Positions 1 to 5,038 of a stretch of DNA of 6,609 nucleotides are shown piece after piece (the first letter of the stretch is position 1; every line of letters starts with the position of its first letter). Source of the DNA: Pseudomonadota bacterium (lineage in GTDB: Bacteria > Pseudomonadota > Gammaproteobacteria > Acidithiobacillales > Acidithiobacillaceae); NCBI GenBank assembly GCA_021839095.1, contig JAKCBU010000063.1, positions 1 to 6,609 of the forward strand, in the 5' to 3' direction. A program made the translations under genes and the position numbers. A model generated the notes under the pieces. The model saw nothing but the letters and a program-made list of their open reading frames with translations, made no database searches and was not told the DNA's origin.

Positions 1-40
1 ACGCAATATCGAAAAGCAAGCTGGCTGGAGGTCATCATGA
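1..40 (+). CDS. hicA: HicA-like mRNA interferase toxin, 3' end only (partial)
   Basis: Only the last 12 codons are in the window. Read in the frame ending at the TGA at 38-40 they give RNIEKQAGWRSS. This resembles the usual HicA C-terminus, in which a GTLR-type helix is followed by a K/RQAG motif. HicA is a small double-stranded-RNA-binding-fold toxin that cleaves mRNA and is neutralised by HicB. The TGA overlaps the ATG of the downstream HicB gene (ATGA), the normal toxin-antitoxin layout. The call rests on this short match plus the neighbour, so the gene family is likely but the body of the gene cannot be judged here. Confidence 0.7.
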   Translation, partial: RNIEKQAGWRSS

Positions 41-435
41 AATTCGCCGTCGTGCTCCATACCGATGACGGGGTGCGCTATGGCGTCACCGTGCCCGGAT
101 TGCCGGGCTGCTTTTCCGCGGGTGATTCGCTGGACGAAGCGCTGGACAGCGTCCGCGAAGCCATTGATCTGCACCTGGAAGGAATGGCTGAAGAGGGCGA
201 GCCTCTCCCGGAGCCGCGTTCGCTGGCAGAGCATCAAGCCGACCCGGACTACGCGGGCGGCGTCTGGGCAGTGGTGGACGTGGATGCGTCCCGCGTGGAA
301 GGCAAAACGGAGAAGGTCAACATCACCCTGCCGCGCAACCTGATTCGCCGCATCGACGAGGCGGCCAGAACCCGTGGGTCCAGCCGGTCCGGCTTTTTGG
401 CCGAAGCCGCGCGGCAGGCGCTTCGGAAGGTTTAA
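37..435 (+). CDS. hicB: HicB-family antitoxin with C-terminal ribbon-helix-helix domain
   Basis: This 132-residue protein is a complete type II antitoxin of the HicB family. Residues about 3-55 form the HicB partial RNase-H-like fold, with the typical VPGLPGCFSAGDSLDEAL stretch (residues 19-36) and the following EAIDLHLEGM helix. Residues about 92-131 look like a ribbon-helix-helix DNA-binding domain: a short KVNITLP strand, then two helices ending in AARQALRKV. By family knowledge the N-terminal part blocks HicA and the C-terminal part represses the hicAB promoter, which lies left of the window. The ATG is preceded by GGAGG at 27-31 with a 5-nt spacer and overlaps the hicA stop, indicating coupled translation. 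The pair probably acts as a stability module of the element or as a chromosomal stress module; the sequence does not decide which. Confidence 0.92.
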   Translation: MKFAVVLHTDDGVRYGVTVPGLPGCFSAGDSLDEALDSVREAIDLHLEGMAEEGEPLPEPRSLAEHQADPDYAGGVWAVVDVDASRVEGKTEKVNITLPRNLIRRIDEAARTRGSSRSGFLAEAARQALRKV

Positions 436-516
436 TCTTTGGGCTGAGAGGTATTTTATCGCCTCGCCGAATTTCCGATTTAACGGCGTCTGGTCTCCAT
501 AAATAAGGGGCTGTTC

Positions 517-1752
517 ATGATCAGAATCCCCGATGTGATGAAATTATCGCTACGACAGCGATTTTTTCGCTTCGTGGCCAAGGCGCAGGCGGTTTTGCAT
601 CTGAATGTGTGGTTTCCGCAGATACCGATGGCTATTGCTGTAGGGCTGCTGGGCGTGCTGGCCATACTGGATGCGTTGCCCCATCTCACACAACTCTTCC
701 CTGAATTGGCCGCTCTTGCGCCTTCCACCAGTCTGACCCAGACGCCGCTGTTGTCCGCTTTGGGTACAATACCGGAAGCGGCGGCCGGGGTTGTGCTGCT
801 GCTGATGTCTTTCGGATTGCTGTTTCGCTCCCGCTTTTCCTGGGCCATTACGTTGGTGCTGGCGGCAGCGATGCTGGCCATCTTGCTGCATCACTATGGT
901 TTTGTGTGGAGTGGCGTCGTCATTTTTAATGCCGTGATCCTGGTGGCATTGCTGCTGTTTCGGCGCCATTTTGCGCGTTCGAGTGTGGCCGCAGGCACCC
1001 TGTTTGCGGCGATTTCTATTTTACTCCTGATGAGCTATGCGGTACTGGGCAGCTACGTGTTGGGCGCAGGATTTTCGCCGCCTATCAAAAATCTGGCAAA
1101 CGCCTTGTATTTCGCCGTGGTTACCATGTCCACCGTGGGTTATGGGGATATTGTGCCGAAAAGCGAAGATGCCCGACTTTTTGTTATCTCCATCATCATC
1201 CTGGGTATCACCGTCTTCGCAACTTCTATTTCTGCGGTCGTTGTACCGTTGGTAAATGGCCGGATGCAGCGCCTGCTGATGGGAGAAAAAAGGCGTGGTC
1301 ACCGTAATCATTATCTGATTATTGGTAATAATGCGTTGGCACAGAACACCTATCGCGCGTTGCGTGCCCGCCATTTGCCGGCGCTGGTGCTGGTTCCCGT
1401 GATGCCAATGCATCGGTGGATGGCTGATGAAGATCTCATGATCGGTGATGCTACAGACTTGGATGTTTTGCGTAAGGCGGGGGCTGAGTATGCGCTGGGT
1501 ATTCTCGCATTGCGGGTCATAGACAGCGAAAACGCCTTTATCATTCTTGCGGCCAAAGAGTTGGCCGTTCCCGGAAAAACCGTGGCGGCGGTTCAGAATA
1601 GTAAAAATCTGGAACGTCTGCGACAGATTGGTATCGACCTTATTATCTCCCCGGAGGTCTTGGGAGGCGAATTGCTGGCGCTGACGCTCAGTGGTGAAGA
1701 ACTGGCAGGAGATACCATTGTCAGTAAACTATTTACCGCTAAGGCGGAATAG
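517..1752 (+). CDS. kch: Kch-like potassium channel with C-terminal RCK/TrkA-N domain
   Basis: This 411-residue inner-membrane protein is similar throughout to E. coli Kch (417 aa), both in sequence and in architecture. Hydrophobic segments lie near residues 34-52, 86-103, 108-124, 131-148 and 157-182, followed by a pore helix, the potassium selectivity filter TVGYGD (206-211) in the context TMSTVGYGDIVP, and an inner helix at about 220-246. The cytoplasmic half carries an RCK-like Rossmann domain: HYLIIGNN (265-272), GDATDLDVLRKAGA (310-323), then ALRVIDSENAF and QNSKNLERL. The early segments lack the regularly spaced arginines of a classical S4 sensor, as in E. coli Kch, so voltage gating is doubtful. 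The first glycine motif is degenerate (G-N-N-A-L-A), so nucleotide binding may be weak. AAGGGG at 505-510, 6 nt before the ATG, supports the start. Codons appear more A/T-rich than in the transfer genes to the right. No operon partner is visible; the next gene is convergent. Confidence 0.93.
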   Translation: MIRIPDVMKLSLRQRFFRFVAKAQAVLHLNVWFPQIPMAIAVGLLGVLAILDALPHLTQLFPELAALAPSTSLTQTPLLSALGTIPEAAAGVVLLLMSFGLLFRSRFSWAITLVLAAAMLAILLHHYGFVWSGVVIFNAVILVALLLFRRHFARSSVAAGTLFAAISILLLMSYAVLGSYVLGAGFSPPIKNLANALYFAVVTMSTVGYGDIVPKSEDARLFVISIIILGITVFATSISAVVVPLVNGRMQRLLMGEKRRGHRNHYLIIGNNALAQNTYRALRARHLPALVLVPVMPMHRWMADEDLMIGDATDLDVLRKAGAEYALGILALRVIDSENAFIILAAKELAVPGKTVAAVQNSKNLERLRQIGIDLIISPEVLGGELLALTLSGEELAGDTIVSKLFTAKAE

Positions 1753-1867
1753 GTGCCATACTTGATTCAATCTGGGCGATCACCTGAGACGGGAGGCCAA
1801 ACAAGAGATTGCACCCGGCGAAGGGTCGCACTCGGCAGGAGCGGGAGCTTTCTTTCCCATCCCCACG
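1753..1867. other. Convergent gap between kch and the transfer-operon end
   Basis: These 115 bases separate the + strand channel gene from the end of the - strand operon. I see no convincing coding frame. I also see no strong hairpin with a T-run for either direction. The only pairing noticed (AGGTG with CACCT near 1753-1788) has a long loop and no T-run. The gap is the most natural place for a module boundary, because gene direction and codon flavour both change here, but no direct repeat, integrase site or insertion-sequence remnant is visible. Confidence 0.4.
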
Positions 1868-2308
1868 TCACACCGGCGTCGCTGGTCCCCGGTATGGCAA
1901 TAATTCATCAAAACGCTCGATGCGCGGCCAGCGGGTCTCGTGGGATAGCGTGATTTCCATGACCCGCCGGTTGGTAGAGGCTCTTTCCAGCAGCCAGCCG
2001 CAACCTCTGGCATCCGGGCGAGCGGAATCGCCAATGCCTGTGCCTTGAGGGAAAATCACCACGTCGCGGCCTTGATTCAGCAGACGCAACAGGTCCCGCA
2101 TGGCGAACGGGCGGTTGGCGTCCAGCGGCAGCATCGTGTGCCCACCCGTCAGCTAGCCATAGGCATTCAGCAGTCGGGACCAGACGGCGTGCCGGGCATA
2201 ATCCGGATCCACGGCGAAGATGGCCTCAACAATCCCCGCTTTCGGCAAAAACCGCGCGACGGCGGGACCATCCAGCAATGAAACATGCGGGCGAACGAGA
2301 ATGAGCAT
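1868..2308 (-). pseudogene. Minimal lysophospholipid acyltransferase (PlsC/LPLAT-like), interrupted by one in-frame amber codon
   Basis: Read from the ATG at 2308, the frame runs 146 positions to the TGA at 1868-1870 with one TAG at codon 52 (2153-2155). Both sides fit one LPLAT-fold protein. H8 and D13 in PHVSLLDG form the HX4D catalytic motif; MLPLDANRPFAMRDLLRLL (59-77) matches the mid region of the E. coli Aas acyltransferase domain (FVPLD...QPMAIKHLVRL); VVIFPQGTG (83-91) corresponds to the substrate-binding FPEGT motif, with Gln in place of Glu. The family moves acyl chains onto lysophospholipids or glycerol-3-phosphate derivatives at the inner membrane. This version is much shorter than usual PlsC (about 240 aa), starts right before the HX4D strand and has no membrane segment. 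A strong AAGGAG (2315-2320), 6 nt before the ATG, and one base of spacing to the lipoprotein gene fix the start. The frame is otherwise undamaged, so the amber is recent, suppressed or a sequencing error. Translation might restart at codon 59. Confidence 0.75.
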
Positions 2309-2309
2309 G

Positions 2310-2444
2310 TCAGGCTCCTTTTTGGGATGGTGGGCACCCCGCCGATCCGGCAGGCAGCACGGAACACAGCGGATATTGGGCGGTAGTTCCGGCGCAACCG
2401 GACAAGAGGGAAACCAGGAGAAAGAGGAGGAAGAACCTTCTCAT
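2310..2444 (-). CDS. Small predicted lipoprotein (44 aa), methylase-acyltransferase spacer gene
   Basis: A 44-codon frame begins at the ATG whose first bases overlap the methylase stop (ATGA at 2441-2444) and ends with a TGA one base before the acyltransferase ATG. The protein opens with MRRFFLLFLLVSLLSGCAG, a textbook lipoprotein signal: two arginines, a hydrophobic core, then the lipobox L14-S15-G16-C17. The expected product of Lgt and signal peptidase II is a mature peptide of 28 residues starting at Cys17. Ala at position +2 does not retain it at the inner membrane, so outer-membrane anchoring is the default guess. The mature part (TTAQYPLCSVLPAGSAGCPPSQ) has two more cysteines at 27 and 37, which could form a disulfide. 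No strong Shine-Dalgarno is seen, consistent with coupling to the methylase. Role unknown: small lipoproteins in transfer operons include entry-exclusion and lysis-type peptides, but no homology supports either. Confidence 0.8.
   Translation of the reverse strand: MRRFFLLFLLVSLLSGCAGTTAQYPLCSVLPAGSAGCPPSQKGA
2315..2320 (-). promoter_or_regulatory. Strong ribosome binding site for the acyltransferase-like gene
   Basis: On the - strand AAGGAG lies 6 nt before the ATG at 2308, inside the last codons of the lipoprotein gene. It is the best Shine-Dalgarno match seen in this operon and decides the start of the acyltransferase frame. It argues that the frame was meant to be translated despite the amber codon. 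Confidence 0.8.
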
Positions 2445-3388
2445 GACGCACCGGCCATTTCACTGGAAAATGCCTCGAACAGACCGCATTGCTGATTTCT
2501 TTTTGCGGCAGCGGCGACATCCGGGGACAGCCAGAGGCATTCGATCCGTTTTCGTCTTTCCTTGCCGGCGAAGCCCATGGAGTCAAAACCCCTCACCCGC
2601 GCGGCGGCGGAGAGATCCATGGCGAACTCCCGGCGCTCCCATCCGGCCTCTTCCAGAGGCGCATAGAGGGGCGAGCGGTACCCCGAGAGGATGGCGCCGC
2701 CCTGGAGATGGAGCAGAGCGTCCACCAGGATTTGTTGCCCATCGTCGTCGATCTCGCAGTGATAAGCGGCGCGACCGGATTTGTTCGTCCGCGTGGAGTC
2801 GGCGTAGGGCGGATCAATATAGAAAAGCGTGTCCGGCGCGTCCCATCGCCGGATTACTTCAACGCCGTCGCTATGCTCAATTTGCACCTCCAACAGCCGC
2901 TCGGCGATGGCGGGAAGCTTCTCAACGTGAGTGCGGAAAGCCTGGGCCTGGTCGGAGACGCGGGAATAGCCCCAGTTGGTCGCTTTTCTCCCTCCAAGCG
3001 ATCCGCCGCCGGATATTCCTTGGCACTGGGCGACGAAAAACCCCCAGGCTTTCATGACTGGATCCGGGTCGCCCAGGCACTCCAGAGCGCGGGCGTATTC
3101 TTGGCGGGCATACGGCGTATACCTCAGCCGGTCCAGTAGTGCCGCCCGATGGATTGGGTCCTGCAAGACCCGAAAGAAATTCACCAGCAGGCCAGAAGCA
3201 TCGTTATAAACTTCAACTCCGGATGGTTTCTTGGCCAAAAGTATATTGGCGGCCCCCCCGTAAGGTTCGACATAAGTGGCGTGTGGCGGCAAGAGGGGGA
3301 TGATGGTGCTCACCATCCGCGATTTTCCACCTAACCACACGAATGGCGACACATTGCGAAAGCTTGAGAGAGGACGCTGCTCATTCAT
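2441..3388 (-). CDS. D12-class (Dam-like) DNA adenine-N6 methyltransferase
   Basis: This 315-residue protein belongs to the D12 class (Dam/DpnII type) of DNA adenine methylases, which transfer a methyl group from S-adenosylmethionine to N6 of adenine. The motifs appear in the expected order: FVWLGGKSR (16-24, cofactor binding), VEPYGGAANILLAK (40-53), an ND pair at 62-63, and FYIDPPY (189-195) with the catalytic DPPY at 192-195. The region between about 80 and 180 holds the target recognition part, so the recognised sequence cannot be read from motifs; GATC is common in this class but not shown. Length is close to or slightly above the usual 270-300. No restriction endonuclease is nearby, so it is an orphan methylase, perhaps protecting the element on entry or marking its DNA. 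It starts 3 nt after the primase stop, and its own stop overlaps the lipoprotein start. Confidence 0.93.
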   Translation of the reverse strand: MNEQRPLSSFRNVSPFVWLGGKSRMVSTIIPLLPPHATYVEPYGGAANILLAKKPSGVEVYNDASGLLVNFFRVLQDPIHRAALLDRLRYTPYARQEYARALECLGDPDPVMKAWGFFVAQCQGISGGGSLGGRKATNWGYSRVSDQAQAFRTHVEKLPAIAERLLEVQIEHSDGVEVIRRWDAPDTLFYIDPPYADSTRTNKSGRAAYHCEIDDDGQQILVDALLHLQGGAILSGYRSPLYAPLEEAGWERREFAMDLSAAARVRGFDSMGFAGKERRKRIECLWLSPDVAAAAKRNQQCGLFEAFSSEMAGAS

Positions 3389-3391
3389 GGC

Positions 3392-4834
3392 TCAACCCCC
3401 AATCCCGAGACCAGCCTCGTGGGCGTGGTCCTGGTTCCGGACGAACGGCTTGGGCTTGAGCATGTCGTTCCAGTCTTTCAGCCCTTGGGTAGGGGATTCC
3501 ACGCGAGTAGTAAAGTGCGGCATGCTGAATTTCAGGTTCTCCGCAGCCAGATAACGCTCCATGTGAACAGCGAATCCGCGTCCGGCATCGTCATTGTCGA
3601 AAGCCAGCACCACTTCCTGCGGTTCATTCTTGCGGATCAGCGCGGACAAGGACTTTTCGGCGGCGGCGGAAGGGGTGCCGCCGATGGAGACATAAACATC
3701 TCCGGGATGGCGACCATCCATCTGCGCCTTCGAGAGCGCATCGATGGACGACTCACAAAGAATCATTTTCTGGCAAAAGCCCACATCGTCCGGGCCGCGT
3801 TCATCGGGGTTATCAAAGTCCCTGTGCTTGAAAACGGCGATGCCGCGATGGCCGTGGAAGCCGTTGAACGTCTTGTCCTTCCCCGGACCTTTTTTCTCCC
3901 ATCCCGCGATGACCGGCTGGTTGTCCTTGTCGATGGCGATGTGGGCGAAAGCGACATTGTGCAATTCGCCGCCCTGCCGGGTGCAACCCTTTTCGGTCTG
4001 ATAAATATCGGTGCGGATGCTCTTGCCGTAAGCCGCTAGCGTCTCGGCCTCCAGACCGCGAATCGCCGTCAGGTAATGGGCGGATTTGGGAGAAAGGGCC
4101 GGCAACGCCTTCCATTCCGTCTTGCGGTCCTCGATTTGCGGAAGCTTCACCACGTCGGCGCTGCGCTGTTGCGCCTGTATTTTCCACTCAGGTCTTTTAT
4201 CGCCGGAAAAATCGCGGAGATACTTGCGGGCCTCGCCCAGGGAGCCGTTATTCAGCACATGGGCCTGCGTAAACTGAATGACGCCGCCCTTATCCTGGTC
4301 CTTGTTCTGCTGGTGAAAGTAGAAGTTTTTCTCAGGACTGACGACGATGGAGTCTCCCGCCGGGCTGCGGTACTTCTCCCAGGTGCGCGTCGATTCCTTG
4401 GCGTCCAGCGTCCAGCCGTGGGCCTCCACGAAACGGTTCAGAGGAATCTCGGTGTTGAACCGCTGCAGCTCATCGCGCCCGGCATCCTGGTAGCGGTGAT
4501 CCAGGTCATTCAATAGCGCGGTGGCGGCTGCGGATTTCTCTGGCTGCACATAGGCGGAGAGCGCATTGGCGGCCTCACGGAAGCCATCCACTCCGTGCGC
4601 CTGCAGGAAGTGGATGACATTGCCCTTGTTTGTTGAGTGGTTTTGATCGCGGTAGAGCCACTTGCCATCCGGCAACCGGGAAATGCTAAGTCGCTCGGAA
4701 TGATCGGGGCTTTCCGCCTGGAACCGTCCAGGGCCAGTCTGCTGGATGCCGTAGCCATGGTCGGCCAGAACGGCGGGCAGGGGGATGCGGGTAAGGGTAT
4801 CGGTATCGATGGCTGAATTTGAATGGAACGACAT
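3392..4834 (-). CDS. Plasmid-type primase-like protein, DUF3991 plus TOPRIM domain
   Basis: The chosen product has 480 residues and acts on DNA, probably as a transfer or replication primase accessory. The C-terminal third is a TOPRIM domain: MILCESSIDALS (357-368) supplies the conserved Glu (E361), and VVLAFDNDDAGRGF (408-421) supplies the acidic D-x-D (D413, D415). The middle part (about 240-345, with PALSPKSAHYLTAIRGL and a GWEKKGPGKDKTFNG stretch) matches the DUF3991 region found before TOPRIM in plasmid proteins. The N-terminal part contains two similar segments (17-95 and 130-210) resembling CHC2 zinc-finger folds without the cysteines. The frame stays open upstream to 4987, but the ATG at 4834 has GGAGA at 4841-4845 with a 6-nt spacer, and the protein similarity begins there; the extra 51 codons run over the terminator and palindrome region. 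The next gene starts 3 nt after its stop. Primase activity is inferred, not shown. Confidence 0.88.
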   Translation of the reverse strand: MSFHSNSAIDTDTLTRIPLPAVLADHGYGIQQTGPGRFQAESPDHSERLSISRLPDGKWLYRDQNHSTNKGNVIHFLQAHGVDGFREAANALSAYVQPEKSAAATALLNDLDHRYQDAGRDELQRFNTEIPLNRFVEAHGWTLDAKESTRTWEKYRSPAGDSIVVSPEKNFYFHQQNKDQDKGGVIQFTQAHVLNNGSLGEARKYLRDFSGDKRPEWKIQAQQRSADVVKLPQIEDRKTEWKALPALSPKSAHYLTAIRGLEAETLAAYGKSIRTDIYQTEKGCTRQGGELHNVAFAHIAIDKDNQPVIAGWEKKGPGKDKTFNGFHGHRGIAVFKHRDFDNPDERGPDDVGFCQKMILCESSIDALSKAQMDGRHPGDVYVSIGGTPSAAAEKSLSALIRKNEPQEVVLAFDNDDAGRGFAVHMERYLAAENLKFSMPHFTTRVESPTQGLKDWNDMLKPKPFVRNQDHAHEAGLGIGG

Positions 4835-4840
4835 GGCAGG

Positions 4841-4845
4841 TCTCC
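4841..4845 (-). promoter_or_regulatory. Ribosome binding site fixing the primase start
   Basis: GGAGA on the - strand sits 6 nt before the ATG at 4834. No comparable site precedes the upstream ATG at 4987, so this site supports the shorter 480-residue product. Confidence 0.65.
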
Positions 4846-4872
4846 GATGAGTGGTCCTGTCTCTTATTCGGA

Positions 4873-4889
4873 CATCAGGTGACCTGTTG
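4873..4889. promoter_or_regulatory. 17-bp imperfect palindrome upstream of the primase operon (possible operator)
   Basis: The sequence CATCAGGTGACCTGTTG is an inverted repeat around G4881: CAGGT pairs with ACCTG, and the flanking CA pairs with TG, with one mismatch on each side between them. It lies 39-55 nt before the primase start and downstream of the relaxase terminator, where a regulator of the accessory operon could bind. I could not recognise clear -35 and -10 boxes around it, so operator function is a guess. Confidence 0.35.
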
Positions 4890-4918
4890 CGGGTTGGAAT
4901 GGCGGTTTGTGGTGAGGG

Positions 4919-4945
4919 GAAAAAGAAAAGGCCGCTTGCGGCGGC
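4919..4945 (-). terminator. Probable rho-independent terminator after the relaxase gene
   Basis: On the - strand GCCGC (4945-4941) and GCGGC (4935-4931) form a 5-bp GC stem around a 5-nt loop, followed directly by CCTTTTCTTTTT. It lies about 95 nt after the relaxase stop and about 85 nt before the primase start. The stem is short but purely GC, and the T-run is good. It would separate, fully or partly, relaxase transcription from the downstream accessory genes. Confidence 0.65.
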
Positions 4946-5038
4946 GAGTCGGTCAAGCCCTGGATGGGAAAACGATGAAAAAAGCATCCATGCCTGACTG
5001 CGGGTGTTACAAAGCCACTTGCCCGCTTGGCGAAGTCT

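Noticed and set aside
436..516. A promoter or terminator between hicB and kch (GAGG...CCTC pairing, A/T-rich CATAAAT).
   Set aside because: The stem is 4 bp with a 10-nt loop and no T-run, and the A/T-rich box lies too close to the ribosome binding site to be a usual -10 element.
1868..2134. Calling the 88-codon frame from Met59 a complete gene.
   Set aside because: Family similarity continues upstream in the same frame across the TAG up to 2308, where a strong ribosome binding site lies, so this is the distal part of a longer gene.
2167..2586. A 139-codon - strand frame spanning the methylase end and the start of the acyltransferase gene.
   Set aside because: It runs out of frame through three better supported genes; the lipobox frame and the HX4D frame explain the same bases.
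2443..3139. Long + strand frames opposite the methylase (204 and 216 codons).
   Set aside because: They mirror the methylase, whose DPPY and cofactor motifs are intact, and show no recognisable domain or start signal.
4835..4987. N-terminal extension of the primase frame to an ATG at 4987, giving 531 residues.
   Set aside because: The extra 51 codons cross the terminator and palindrome, have no good ribosome binding site and look like low-complexity translation; the ATG at 4834 has GGAGA at the right distance.
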